From NCBI RefSeq assembly GCF_030269365.1, contig NZ_BSTF01000007.1, forward strand, positions 248,001 to 312,000: DNA of 64,000 nt. The letters run 5' to 3'. A program made the position numbers and the translations under genes. Positions 7,328 through 15,702 of the stretch are shown here, piece after piece; positions within the stretch are counted from its first letter, which is position 1, and each line of letters opens with the position of its first letter. The stretch is from Lentzea sp. NBRC 102530 (GTDB lineage Bacteria > Actinomycetota > Actinomycetes > Mycobacteriales > Pseudonocardiaceae). The notes under the pieces are model-generated. The model saw nothing but the letters and a program-made list of their open reading frames with translations. It ran no database searches and was not told the origin of the DNA.

Positions 7328-8642
7328 TGGGTCGCTCCTCGGGTAGTTCGTAGCGCCGGCGACGTTCCCGCAGCGCCAGGGCGGACACCAGGGTGATCGG
7401 TCCGACCCTGCCGATGAACATCAGCACGATGATGACCAGCTGGCCCGTCACGGGCAGCTGGGAGGTGATCCCGGCGGACATGCCGACGCCGCCGAACGCC
7501 GCCGTGGTCTCGTACAGCACGTCGTCGAGGCTGAACGTGCTGGTGGCGAGCATGATCATGGTCCCGGCCATCACCACGCCGACGCCGAGCAGCGCGACCG
7601 TGACGGCCTGGCGCTGCACCTCCGAGCTGATCCGGCGGCCCATGACGTGCACGGTGGGCTCGGCGCGGACCTCGGCCAGCAGCACGAACGCGAGCAGCGC
7701 GAACGTCGTCACCTTGATGCCGCCGGTGGTGCTCGCGCTGCCGCCGCCGATGAACATCGCGATGTCGTTGACGAGCATCGTGGCGGGCTGCAACTGGGCG
7801 ACGTCGACGGTGTTGAACCCGGCCGTCCCCGGCATGACGCCGTGGAACAGACCGATCAGCAGCTTGTCCCAGAACCCGTACGGCCCGAGCGTGCCGGCGC
7901 GCCCCCACTCGACGACGAGCACGGTCAGCGTGCCGAACGCCATCAGCCCCAGGTACACCGGCACGGTGATCTTGGTGTGCAGCGACCACCGCTTGCGGTG
8001 CCGCCGCAGGAACTCGAACAGCACCGGGAACCCGAGGCCGCCGGTCACCGAGAGAGCCATGATCGGGAAGCACACCCACGGGTCCGTCGCGTACCGCATG
8101 AAGCTGTCCGGGTAGAGCGCGAGACCGACGCTGTTGAACGCCGAGATCGAGTGGAACACGCCCGAGTACAGGGCCTGCCCGAACGGCTCGCCGTAGCCGA
8201 GCCAGAACCGCAGCATGAGCAGCACCGCGCCGATCGCCTCGACCACCAGGCTGATCAGGACCACGCCGGTGACGACCCGGCGGACCTGCCCGAGGTTCAG
8301 CGTGTTGGTCTCGGCCTTCGCGGTGAGTTGCATGTGCAGGCCCAGCCGGTGCGAGACCAGCAACGCCAGCAGCGACGCGAGCGTCATGATGCCGAAGCCG
8401 CCGACCTGCCACAGCACCAGCAGCACGACCTCGCCGAACACCGACCAGTGCGACCCGGTGTCGACCACCGCGAGGCCGGTGCCGGAGACCCCGGAGACGG
8501 CGGTGAACAGCGCGGTCATGAACCCGGTCGTCTCGCCGGTCTCGGCGGACAGCGGCAGCATCAGCAGCGCCGTTCCGGCCGCGGTGGCCGCCAGGAAGGC
8601 GAGGACGACGAGGCGGGCGGGGTGCCGCCACCCGTTGATCAC
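7317..8642 (-). CDS. ktrB: potassium transporter pore subunit (TrkH/KtrB family)
   Basis: 441-residue polytopic membrane protein with four degenerate pore repeats: SGVSGTGLAVVDTG, HSISAFNSVGLAL, PGTAGFNTVD and FGGVGMSAGIT. They hold the selectivity-filter glycines typical of TrkH/KtrB. It forms the K+ (possibly Na+-coupled) pore for KtrA, encoded immediately downstream with an 11-bp overlap. The GTG start at 8642 has no Shine-Dalgarno sequence. TAGGCT (8649-8654 on the minus strand) ends 6 nt upstream, so the message looks leaderless. The gene diverges from 8734 across a 91-bp region. Confidence 0.9.
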   Translation of the reverse strand: MINGWRHPARLVVLAFLAATAAGTALLMLPLSAETGETTGFMTALFTAVSGVSGTGLAVVDTGSHWSVFGEVVLLVLWQVGGFGIMTLASLLALLVSHRLGLHMQLTAKAETNTLNLGQVRRVVTGVVLISLVVEAIGAVLLMLRFWLGYGEPFGQALYSGVFHSISAFNSVGLALYPDSFMRYATDPWVCFPIMALSVTGGLGFPVLFEFLRRHRKRWSLHTKITVPVYLGLMAFGTLTVLVVEWGRAGTLGPYGFWDKLLIGLFHGVMPGTAGFNTVDVAQLQPATMLVNDIAMFIGGGSASTTGGIKVTTFALLAFVLLAEVRAEPTVHVMGRRISSEVQRQAVTVALLGVGVVMAGTMIMLATSTFSLDDVLYETTAAFGGVGMSAGITSQLPVTGQLVIIVLMFIGRVGPITLVSALALRERRRRYELPEERPIVG

Positions 8643-8733
8643 CGCGACAGCCTAGAACGTCCATCCAGGACATGTCGGACGGCAGGTCGTGTCCGGGACA
8701 TCGCCCCCGCAGGCGCCTGTTTAGAGTCTTCGC
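8643..8733. promoter_or_regulatory. divergent promoter region with two -10 boxes and inverted repeats
   Basis: TAGGCT (minus, 8649-8654) and TAGAGT (plus, 8722-8727) each end 6 nt before the start codons of ktrB and of the plus-strand gene, so both transcripts look leaderless. Between them lie GACATGTC (8669-8676, perfect palindrome) and TGTCC-G-GGACA (8690-8700). These may be regulator sites shared by both genes. Confidence 0.45.
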
Positions 8734-9642
8734 ATGCTTGCGATCGTCGTGGAGACCGAGAACTGGGAGCGGTACGTCCGCCCGTCCGCGGAGGACCTCG
8801 CTGACCTGGTCAGGCGCGTCGGCGGCGAGGGCGACCGGTTCCTGGTGCTCCAGCGCGTGCCCGACCGGCCGAACGTCTTCGCCCAGATCTGGCACGAGAA
8901 CGGCGGCGAGTACTCGGTCGAGCACAACGACGGCCGTCAGCACCTGAGCACCGCGACCCGCGACCTGGACCAGGTGATCGCCGCGCTCACAGGCTGGGCC
9001 CGCGCGGACGCCGGCTGGGACAGCGCTCTCACCTGGCAGCCGCTCGACCTGCCCGCCGCTCCCGAGGTCCCGCCGCTCGAGGTGTCCGACGAGGAACGCC
9101 GGCAGCTGGAGGACCGCGTCCGCGCCGAACTGGCCGGCGGCTACACCTCGCGCGTGAAGCTCGCGGAGCTGGCCGAGGAGTACCTGGTCGACGGCGACCG
9201 CAGGCCCGTCTCGCCGGAGCAGGCGCGGGCGCTGGCCGACCGGTTGTGGGTCGAGCGGGTCGAGGAGCAGGCGGGCTGGCAGGGCGAGACCGACCCCGAA
9301 CGCCTCACCCGCGCGTTCGCCGCCCTCGACGGCAACGGTGTCACCGCCCGCGAGAACTTCACCTGCTGCCGCACCTGCGGTCAGGACGAGATCGGTGCCG
9401 AGGCCGCACCGGGCGCGCGGGGGTTCGTCTACTTCCACAACCAGTGCACCGAACATGCGGCGGAAGGCAACGGCCTGACGTTGCTCTACGGCGGTTTCGA
9501 CGGCACGGCCGAGACGACGACGGCCATCGGTGACGAGGTCGTGGCGGCGCTGCAGGCCGTGGGTCTGAACGCGAAGTGGGACCGCGACCCCAACCGCACG
9601 ATCACCGTGCCGCTCGACTGGCGCCGCCGCCTCGTGGGGTAG
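8734..9642 (+). CDS. uncharacterised protein with C-terminal DUF6891-like region
   Basis: 302-residue soluble protein without signal peptide or membrane segments. The N-terminal third starts LAIVVETENWERYVRPSAED and may be a small alpha/beta domain. The C-terminal part contains ENFTCCRTCGQDEIGAEA (two Cys pairs, about 207-224) followed by GFVYFHNQCTEHA and YGGFDGT. I associate this pattern with DUF6891, whose function is unknown; the assignment is from memory. The Cys/His set could bind a metal. ATG at 8734 with a -10 box 6 nt upstream indicates leaderless translation. No operon partner is evident. Confidence 0.6.
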   Translation: MLAIVVETENWERYVRPSAEDLADLVRRVGGEGDRFLVLQRVPDRPNVFAQIWHENGGEYSVEHNDGRQHLSTATRDLDQVIAALTGWARADAGWDSALTWQPLDLPAAPEVPPLEVSDEERRQLEDRVRAELAGGYTSRVKLAELAEEYLVDGDRRPVSPEQARALADRLWVERVEEQAGWQGETDPERLTRAFAALDGNGVTARENFTCCRTCGQDEIGAEAAPGARGFVYFHNQCTEHAAEGNGLTLLYGGFDGTAETTTAIGDEVVAALQAVGLNAKWDRDPNRTITVPLDWRRRLVG

Positions 9643-9717
9643 CGACAACAGCACGACAACCTCGCCACAACAGCACGCCGGTACCTCTTCGGTCGTAGGA
9701 ACCCGACCGAGGAGGAC

Positions 9718-10662
9718 ATGGTGAAAGCCAAACTGGCAACGGTGCTGGCGGGGCTGCTCGCGATCGCGACGCTCATCGCACCCGCCGTGAGCGCCACGCC
9801 GTTCCAGCGCGACGTCTTCGTCCGCGACAACGTGAGCGACGTCGGCAACGAGCCCAGCACCGGCAGCATCTACTACAGCCCGGACATCAAGGTGTGCCAC
9901 ACGCCGGTGCCGTGCGCCGTGTCCCAGAACCCGATCGTCGGGGTCAACAACTACGTCTTCGTGAACTTGAGACGCAAGCCGGGCGGCATCGGCACCGTCG
10001 ACGGCGCCCTGTACCTGTACCGCAGCAACCTGGGCGGCGGCACGGCGTGGCCGGGCGGCTGGACCTTCATCGGCGTCAGCGGGGCGAGCGTGCCGGTGGC
10101 CGGCACCACCGTGATGATCACCTGGAACGGCGCGAACGTCCCCGGCCCCGCGCACTTCTGCCTGCTGGCCCGGTGGGTGTCGAACGCCGACCCGATGACG
10201 TTCGCCGAGGGCCCCAACACCCAGCTCAACGCTCAGCGGAACAACAACATCGCGTGGCGCAACGTCGACTCGGTGCGGGTGCGGCCGTTCGAGCCGGTCA
10301 AGGTGCCGTACACGATCGGCAACCCGGAACGCGCCGACGCCCGGCAGGCGTTGCTGATCGAGGCGCCCCGGCCGTTCGCGGGCACGGTGACGTTCGACCT
10401 CGGCCAGGAGCTGACCGCGCGGTGGAAGGCCGCCGGTGGCCGGGCCGTGGGCGTGAAGCAGGTCGGCGAGACCCAGTTCCAGCTCGCGGACACCAAGGCC
10501 CGCTTCGACGGCATCGTGCTCAAGGGTGAGGAGCGCGTCGAGACCGCGCTGACGTTCGCCACCGAACGCGAGGCCGGTCCGGCCGAACTGCACGTGCGCC
10601 AGCTCGACGCCCAGGGCGCGGACCTCGGCGGCGCCCAGTACCTGGTCAACGAGAAGGACTGA
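9718..10662 (+). CDS. secreted protein of unknown function
   Basis: 314 residues with a Sec signal peptide (KAKLATVLAGLLAIATLIAPAVSA, cleavage near residue 26). The mature part is rich in beta-strand-like segments (VFVRDNVSDVGNEPSTGSIY, VRPFEPVKVPYTIGNPERAD) and could be two Ig-like or jelly-roll domains; two Cys (KVCHTPVPCA) may form a disulfide. I do not recognise the family. A strong AGGAGG lies 3 nt before the ATG at 9718; the adjacent GTG at 9721 has better spacing and may be the true start. It is followed by a 17-bp hairpin and another small secreted protein, possibly co-expressed. Confidence 0.7.
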   Translation: MVKAKLATVLAGLLAIATLIAPAVSATPFQRDVFVRDNVSDVGNEPSTGSIYYSPDIKVCHTPVPCAVSQNPIVGVNNYVFVNLRRKPGGIGTVDGALYLYRSNLGGGTAWPGGWTFIGVSGASVPVAGTTVMITWNGANVPGPAHFCLLARWVSNADPMTFAEGPNTQLNAQRNNNIAWRNVDSVRVRPFEPVKVPYTIGNPERADARQALLIEAPRPFAGTVTFDLGQELTARWKAAGGRAVGVKQVGETQFQLADTKARFDGIVLKGEERVETALTFATEREAGPAELHVRQLDAQGADLGGAQYLVNEKD

Positions 10663-10672
10663 GTATCAACCC

Positions 10673-10711
10673 CGGTGGGTCCGTCTCCGTTACTCGGAGA
10701 CGGACCCACCG
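10673..10711 (+). terminator. 17-bp perfect hairpin between two secreted-protein genes
   Basis: CGGTGGGTCCGTCTCCG (10673-10689) pairs perfectly with CGGAGACGGACCCACCG (10695-10711) around TTACT. It begins 11 nt after the upstream stop codon and ends 12 nt before the downstream ATG, directly abutting that gene's GAAAGGG ribosome-binding site. It is either a terminator or a partial terminator/RNA-processing element setting the ratio of the two products. Confidence 0.65.
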
Positions 10712-10723
10712 AAAGGGTTGTCA

Positions 10724-11134
10724 ATGAAGACCATCATGGTGTTGTTGCTGCTTCTGCTCGGGATCGTGCCCGCGCACGGAGCAGCGGACTGCCAACCTCC
10801 GGACTGCCCGGTCGTCGTGGACGCGATCGACGGACCGGTGCACGAGTCGGCGGACTCGTACACGGCGACGTTGAAGCTGCGCAACGGTCCCGCGAAGCAG
10901 GACGTCGAGGTCGCCTACCGGTTCGTCGACGGCACGGCGAAGCTGGGTGAGGACTACTCGGCGGCGCCGCGCGGCACGGTCACCATCAGGGCGGGCGAAC
11001 CCCAGGGCGCCGTGCCGTACAAGGTGCTCCGGGTGACGGGCCAGGAGAGGAAGTTCACGCTGGAGATCACCTCGGTGAAGCAGGGCCAGATCGGCAAGCG
11101 GGTCGCCGTCTTCACGATCGCCGGCAAGAGGTGA
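10724..11134 (+). CDS. small secreted protein with Calx-beta-like domain
   Basis: 136 residues: a signal peptide (MKTIMVLLLLLLGIVPAHGAA), two nearby Cys (DCQPPDCP) and a single beta-sandwich. The pattern DGTAKLGEDYSAAPRGTVTIRAGE resembles the Calx-beta repeat signature (DGTA..G.DY....GT..f..Ge). Such domains in secreted bacterial proteins are structural or adhesive; the role here is unknown. ATG at 10724 is chosen over a TTG six bases earlier because of spacing from GAAAGGG. The gene's 3' end overlaps the convergent AfsR-like gene by 23 bp (11112-11134). Confidence 0.65.
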   Translation: MKTIMVLLLLLLGIVPAHGAADCQPPDCPVVVDAIDGPVHESADSYTATLKLRNGPAKQDVEVAYRFVDGTAKLGEDYSAAPRGTVTIRAGEPQGAVPYKVLRVTGQERKFTLEITSVKQGQIGKRVAVFTIAGKR

Positions 11135-13895
11135 ACAGCCTGACGGCCTGAGCCCAGTGCCGCGCGGCCTCGGTCCACCGCCCGTTCCGGCCCTCCAGGT
11201 CGGCGAACGTGCGGTGGACCAGGGCCTGTTCGAACTCGTCCGGGGCCTGGGTCCGTGCCCGGAGCGCCTCGGCGAGGTGCTCGCGGGCCGCTTCCCGTTG
11301 GCCCAGCGCCAGTTCCGCCTCGGCGAGGTCGCGCAACGTCGAAGCTTCGCGGTGCCCGTCGCCGAGGTCGCGGCAGACTTCCAGCGCCGCGGTGAGGTTG
11401 GCCCTCGCCGCAGTGGGATCCGCCAGCGCCAACTGGGTCACGCCGAGTCCGGTCAGGGCGTCCGCCTCGAAACGGCGGTCGGCGATCTCGCGGCTGATCT
11501 TCAGGGCGTCGCCGAAGTAGAGCAGTGCCGGGGCGTGGTCGGCGAGCCGGTGGAAGGCGTCGCCGAGCGTCATCAGCGTCGCGGCCTCCAGTCGCCGGTT
11601 CTCCTCGGCGCGGAACGTGTCCAGCGCCTTGAACAACGGTTCCGCCGCCTGGTCGGGCCTGCCCATCCGGACGTAGGTGTAGCCGAGGTTGCGCCGGGCC
11701 AGCGCCACGCCGACGTCGTCGCCCGCCGCCCCGTGCACGTCCATCGCCGCCCGGTAGGACTTCAGGGCCTCGCCGAACGCGCGGAGTTCCGAGTGCGCGT
11801 TGCCGATGTTGTTGTGCAGCCTGGCTTCTCCGCGCAGGTCGCCTGCTTCGCGGACGAGGTGGAGCGCCTGCCGTTGCACGATCATGGCTTCGGCGATGCG
11901 GGACGTCATCTGCAGCGCGATCCCCTGTCCGCGCAGCATTTCCGCCTCGGCGCGCTGGTCGCCGAGCGCGCGGGCGGCGTCCACGGCGTGCTCGCACTGC
12001 TCGACGCGGGCCGCCCAGTTGCCGCGCGCCTCGAAGTAACTCGTCAGCAGGTACGCGAGCTGCCAGGTCTCGCGGTGCAGGCCGTGTTCTGCCGCGAGGC
12101 GGATGACGGGCAGCAGGTTGTCGCGTTCGGCGTCGAGGTAGGCGAGCACCTCCGCGCGGTCGTCGCCGAACGGCAGGTCGTCGGAGGCTGGTCTGCTCAC
12201 CAGGTCGTGGCGCGGGTTGAGCACCTGGCCCGCCGCGTGGGCGATGGTGAGGTACCGGTCGAGCACCCGTTCCGCGCCGTCGCCGAGGTCGCCGCTCTGC
12301 CGGGCGAACAGGCGGATCAGGTCGTGCAGCGCGTAGCGGCCGGTGCCGGTCTCACTGACGAGGTGGGAGGCGACGAGTTCGTCCAGGCCCGGCCCGAGCG
12401 CGTCGGCGAGGTCGGCGGGGAAGCTCGCGCCGGGGTGCTCGCCGAGCACCCGGAAGAGCCGCGCGGCCTGCGGGCTCAGCGTCCGGTGCGCGCTGGCGAA
12501 CACCGCGCGGACCGTGCGGTCGTCACCGTCGACCGACAGGACGTCCAGCGGGTCGTTGCGGGTGAGTTCGCGCACGAGGTCGGCGATCCGGCGGCTCGGC
12601 CGGATCGCGAGGCGTGCCGCGGCGATCCTGAGGGCGAGCGGCAGGCGTCCACAGTGGACGGCGAGGTCGGCGGTGGCGGCGACCTCGGCGTCAGTCCTCG
12701 ATCGGCCGAGGATTCCGGCCAGCAGGTCGTGCGCTTCGGCTTCGCTGAGCAGGCCGAGGCTCACGGTGTGCACCGCGTGCCGCGTGCCCAGCGCCGACAG
12801 CGCGTCGCGGCTCGTGATCAGCAGCAGGTTGCCCTGATCACCCGGCACGAGCGGCAGCACGTCCCGCGCGCGGCGGACGTCGTCGAGCAGGATCAGGATC
12901 CTCTTGCCGTGCAACAACGTCCGGTACAGCGGCGCGGGATCGGCGGGCATCCGGTCCGGCGGGACCCCGAGGCCGTGCAGCATCTCCGCCATCGCCTGGG
13001 CGGGCGTGAGCCGGTGCAGGTCCAGGAACACCTGGCCGTCGGGGAACCGGTCGGCGACCCGCCGCGCCCACTCGACCGCGAAGGTGGTCTTCCCGACGCC
13101 CGCGACCCCGGACACGACGACGATCGGCGGCAGGGATTCCAGCTGGGCGAACTCGGCGGCGCGACCGGTGAAGTGCCCGGCGCGCGCGGGCAGCTGGGCG
13201 GGCTTCGCGCTGTGCAGCAACGGATCGCGGCGCAGGATCGCGGTGTGCAGGGCGCTGATCTCCGGCCCGGGATCGGCGCCGAGCTCGTCCGCGAGCCGCT
13301 GCCTGAGTCTCCGGAACACCTCCAGCGCGTCGGCGTGCCTGCCGTCGTGGTGCAACGCCCGCATCAGCAGCCCGGCCGGCCGTTCCCGGGTCGGATGACC
13401 GGCCACCAGCCGTTCCAGCTCCTCGATCGCGTCGCGCTGGTCGAGCCGCTCTGCCCAGAACGTCTCCAGCGCCGCGATCCGCTGCTCCCGCAACCGGTCG
13501 ACCTCCGCGCGCCCCCACCCGAACAGCTCGGTGCCCGCCAGCGGCTCACCCCGCCACAGGCTCAGATCGCGGGTGCGGTCGAACGCCGCCGCGTCCACGT
13601 TCGCGTCGAGCTGGTACCCGCCCGGCTTGGTCATCAGCGCGCCGGGCATCCCGCAGTCGGCGAGCGCCTGCCGCACCCGCGCGACGTGACTGTGCAACGA
13701 CCTCACGGCCGTGCGCGGCGGATCATCTCCCCACAACACGTCGACGAGGCGGTTGACGGCGACCGGCCTACCGGCGTTCAGCGCGAGCACCGCGACGATG
13801 CTGCGCTGCCGGGCGCCGGTGAGCACCGCGGTCCCCTGCGGCCCGCACACCTCTACCGGCCCGAGAATCCGGACCTCACCGTCAGTTCGCCGCAC
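11112..13895 (-). CDS. AfsR/SARP-type regulator: BTAD, NB-ARC, TPR
   Basis: 927-residue STAND regulator. An OmpR-type winged helix (VRILGPVEVCG to about residue 90, with LVDVLWGDDPPRTAVRSLHSHVARVR) and a bacterial transcriptional activation domain (about 100-230) lead. The NB-ARC ATPase follows: Walker A VSGVAGVGKTTFA near 262-274, Walker B RILILLDDV, and [15 protein letters not shown] as the GLPL motif. The C-terminal third is TPR repeats (DLRGEARLHNNIGNAHSEL and others). This is the AfsR/antibiotic-activator layout, a pathway activator that oligomerises with ATP. No biosynthetic cluster adjoins, so the target is unknown. GTG start at 13895, 8 nt after a TAACGT box (13904-13909), so almost leaderless. 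Confidence 0.88.
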   Translation of the reverse strand: MRRTDGEVRILGPVEVCGPQGTAVLTGARQRSIVAVLALNAGRPVAVNRLVDVLWGDDPPRTAVRSLHSHVARVRQALADCGMPGALMTKPGGYQLDANVDAAAFDRTRDLSLWRGEPLAGTELFGWGRAEVDRLREQRIAALETFWAERLDQRDAIEELERLVAGHPTRERPAGLLMRALHHDGRHADALEVFRRLRQRLADELGADPGPEISALHTAILRRDPLLHSAKPAQLPARAGHFTGRAAEFAQLESLPPIVVVSGVAGVGKTTFAVEWARRVADRFPDGQVFLDLHRLTPAQAMAEMLHGLGVPPDRMPADPAPLYRTLLHGKRILILLDDVRRARDVLPLVPGDQGNLLLITSRDALSALGTRHAVHTVSLGLLSEAEAHDLLAGILGRSRTDAEVAATADLAVHCGRLPLALRIAAARLAIRPSRRIADLVRELTRNDPLDVLSVDGDDRTVRAVFASAHRTLSPQAARLFRVLGEHPGASFPADLADALGPGLDELVASHLVSETGTGRYALHDLIRLFARQSGDLGDGAERVLDRYLTIAHAAGQVLNPRHDLVSRPASDDLPFGDDRAEVLAYLDAERDNLLPVIRLAAEHGLHRETWQLAYLLTSYFEARGNWAARVEQCEHAVDAARALGDQRAEAEMLRGQGIALQMTSRIAEAMIVQRQALHLVREAGDLRGEARLHNNIGNAHSELRAFGEALKSYRAAMDVHGAAGDDVGVALARRNLGYTYVRMGRPDQAAEPLFKALDTFRAEENRRLEAATLMTLGDAFHRLADHAPALLYFGDALKISREIADRRFEADALTGLGVTQLALADPTAARANLTAALEVCRDLGDGHREASTLRDLAEAELALGQREAAREHLAEALRARTQAPDEFEQALVHRTFADLEGRNGRWTEAARHWAQAVRLFTSCRRS

Positions 13896-13903
13896 ATCAC
13901 GTC

Positions 13904-13909
13904 ACGTTA
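13904..13909 (-). promoter_or_regulatory. -10 box of the AfsR-like gene
   Basis: On the minus strand TAACGT lies 8 nt upstream of the GTG start at 13895, giving a predicted leader of about two bases. No recognisable -35 box. Confidence 0.35.
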
Positions 13910-13950
13910 GCCCGCACGTTTCGCTGGTCGTAGCGCTGAACGTGGGACGA

Positions 13951-13973
13951 AACCGGCAATTGCACTGCCGGTT
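13951..13973 (-). terminator. hairpin terminator of the 39-residue gene
   Basis: AACCGGCA (13951-13958) pairs with TGCCGGTT (13966-13973) around a 7-nt loop, 18 nt after the small gene's stop codon on the minus strand. Confidence 0.55.
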
Positions 13974-13991
13974 CGCCCCTATCGCAGCCTC

Positions 13992-14111
13992 CTACGGACG
14001 GACGCGGTCCGTCGCGCAGCCGACCAGGAGCACACCCAGGACGGCCGCGAGCACGTGGTCACCGCTGAGCGCACAGGCGCCAGCGAGTGTGATCCAGAGC
14101 ACAAGCCTCAT
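13992..14111 (-). CDS. 39-residue hydrophobic small protein
   Basis: A short frame read as MRLVLWITLAGACALSGDHV, a hydrophobic middle (LAAVLGVLLVGCA) and TDRVRP before TAG. It would form one or two short membrane segments or a signal-anchor. Support comes from context: TAACCT (14118-14123) ends exactly 6 nt before the ATG, like other leaderless genes here, and an 8-bp hairpin follows the stop. It is too short for length-based gene callers. Function unknown. It could be a membrane microprotein or the hydrophobic peptide of a toxin-like system, but no antitoxin is seen. Confidence 0.5.
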   Translation of the reverse strand: MRLVLWITLAGACALSGDHVLAAVLGVLLVGCATDRVRP

Positions 14112-14117
14112 GGATCG

Positions 14118-14123
14118 AGGTTA
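14118..14123 (-). promoter_or_regulatory. -10 box of the 39-residue gene
   Basis: TAACCT on the minus strand, 6 nt before the ATG at 14111, the leaderless spacing seen repeatedly in this window. Confidence 0.4.
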
Positions 14124-14125
14124 GG

Positions 14126-14140
14126 GACCGTACGACGGTC
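14126..14140 (-). terminator. short hairpin after the 503-residue gene
   Basis: GACCGT (14126-14131) pairs with ACGGTC (14135-14140) around three bases, 9 nt beyond the stop at 14149. Six base pairs only, so weak support. Confidence 0.3.
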
Positions 14141-14148
14141 ACCGCATC

Positions 14149-15660
14149 TCATTTGGGAAAGGCTTGATAGTCCCTTGAGCGAAACTGCAAACAAAGGCGC
14201 AGGGCCAGCACCTGAACAGCGATTTCGAGCCCCGCGATCGTCTCGTCCGCCACCTCGCCCGGATCGCGGCCCGCCACGTCGAGCCGCATCCGGAACCGGA
14301 AGTGGGGTTCGGTGAACATCTCCGCGTACGCGAAGTCGAGCTCGGCCAGGTCCGGGCCGTCCCACGAGGACCAGCACGAACCGCGGCCGAACCCCCGGCG
14401 GCCCAGGATCGAGGGGTCGGCTTGCAGCCGTTCGGTCACGAGGCGCGCCACCGTCCGGGCGGGCCACTCCCAGCTGTGGTCCTGGGCGACGCGGGCGACC
14501 TCGCGGTCGTAGGCGGCCGCGTCGAACCGGTGCTCGCCCGGCAACCTGGCGCCGATAACGCACTTCCAGTCGCGCCAGACGACCTCGTCGCCTTCACGCA
14601 CGATCGTGACCCGCAGCTCCGCGCCGTCGTTCTCGTCCAGCACGATCTCCCGCGGCTCGGTCGTGGCGGTCAGCCGCGGGATCACCTGCTCCGGCGAGTC
14701 GGCCCTCCAGCAACCGAACACCCGCGCCGCGATCGGCACGCCGTCGATCACCACCCTGGCCTCGGCCGCGCTCACCGGGTCCGGCGGCGACGTCACGACC
14801 CGCACGGCGAACCCCGACGGCGGCACGTCGAGCGCCGCCACCCGCAGGGTCGCCCAGGGGGTCACCGAACCCAGCTCCTCGATCCAGGCCGAAGCGATCT
14901 CCCGCAGGGCCGCCACCAGGTCGACGCGCTGGTCACCGAGCACCAGTGCCGCGTACCCGGTGGCGATCTCGTCGGCGAACGCGATCAACGCCACGAGCCG
15001 TTCGGGGGTAGCGGGGCGGAGGTGGGCGAGTTCGACCCAGCGCCGGCAGGCCGCCACCGCGTCCGCGTACTCGTGCAGCACCGAATAGCCGTGCGCCCGG
15101 GACATGCCGTGCAACAGCCTGCCCGCCTGGTCCCACAACCGGTCCGGCACGTCGAACTGGTCGAGCAGGCCCAGCAGGTCGTGTGCCTCGGCGACGCGGC
15201 GGGCGACGCTGCCGTCGCCGCAGTGGGCCCGCACCCAGTCCGCGATCCACGGATCGGTGTGCGTGATCAACCGGCGGATCACCAGGTACCGCTCACCGGC
15301 GTCCTCCGCGAGCCGGACGGCGGTCCGTTCAGCTCCGGGGACCCGCACCAGCACCTGGACGGCGAACCGCCTCAGGGCCGGCACCCGCGCGAGCGAGGTG
15401 ATCTCCTGGACGTCGGCCGGTTCGGCGGCACCGTCCAGCAGCTTGAGGCCGAGGAGGCGGAGGCGGTCGTCGGCGCCGTGGGAGATCAACCAGCGGGCCG
15501 CGCCGAGCAACGGGGTCATGGGCTCGAACCGGCCACCGAGAACGGTGGTCTCGATGTCCCGCAGATCGAGGTCGAGGGCGACGACCTCGTCGTGCAGCCG
15601 GTGCGGATCGCCGTCGTACCGGGTGAGGAGGGCGAGCAGCCGCTCGCGCGTCTCGCTCAC
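14149..15660 (-). CDS. uncharacterised 503-residue protein
   Basis: Soluble protein with no signal or membrane segment and no family I recognise. Residues 1-230 are helical and periodic (LLGAARWLISHGADDRLRLLG, LLDGAAEPADVQEITSLARV), suggesting HEAT-like repeats. The C-terminal part (from about 260) is mixed alpha/beta with GFAVRVVTSPPDPVSAAEARV and a Trp-rich stretch (GRGSCWSSWDGPDLAELDF). The arrangement resembles immunity or adaptor-type proteins of actinobacteria, but that is only an impression. It lies 42 bp downstream of the tetR-like gene on the same strand and could be read through from it. Confidence 0.6.
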   Translation of the reverse strand: MSETRERLLALLTRYDGDPHRLHDEVVALDLDLRDIETTVLGGRFEPMTPLLGAARWLISHGADDRLRLLGLKLLDGAAEPADVQEITSLARVPALRRFAVQVLVRVPGAERTAVRLAEDAGERYLVIRRLITHTDPWIADWVRAHCGDGSVARRVAEAHDLLGLLDQFDVPDRLWDQAGRLLHGMSRAHGYSVLHEYADAVAACRRWVELAHLRPATPERLVALIAFADEIATGYAALVLGDQRVDLVAALREIASAWIEELGSVTPWATLRVAALDVPPSGFAVRVVTSPPDPVSAAEARVVIDGVPIAARVFGCWRADSPEQVIPRLTATTEPREIVLDENDGAELRVTIVREGDEVVWRDWKCVIGARLPGEHRFDAAAYDREVARVAQDHSWEWPARTVARLVTERLQADPSILGRRGFGRGSCWSSWDGPDLAELDFAYAEMFTEPHFRFRMRLDVAGRDPGEVADETIAGLEIAVQVLALRLCLQFRSRDYQAFPK

Positions 15661-15702
15661 CGGGCGGGGGAGAACTCGATTCTGTTCGTCATGATCGGCA
15701 CC

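Noticed and set aside
7180..10593. An open minus-strand frame of about 1137 codons across ktrAB and the genes after it
   Set aside because: It covers four motif-supported genes in other frames, and its translation has no domain pattern.
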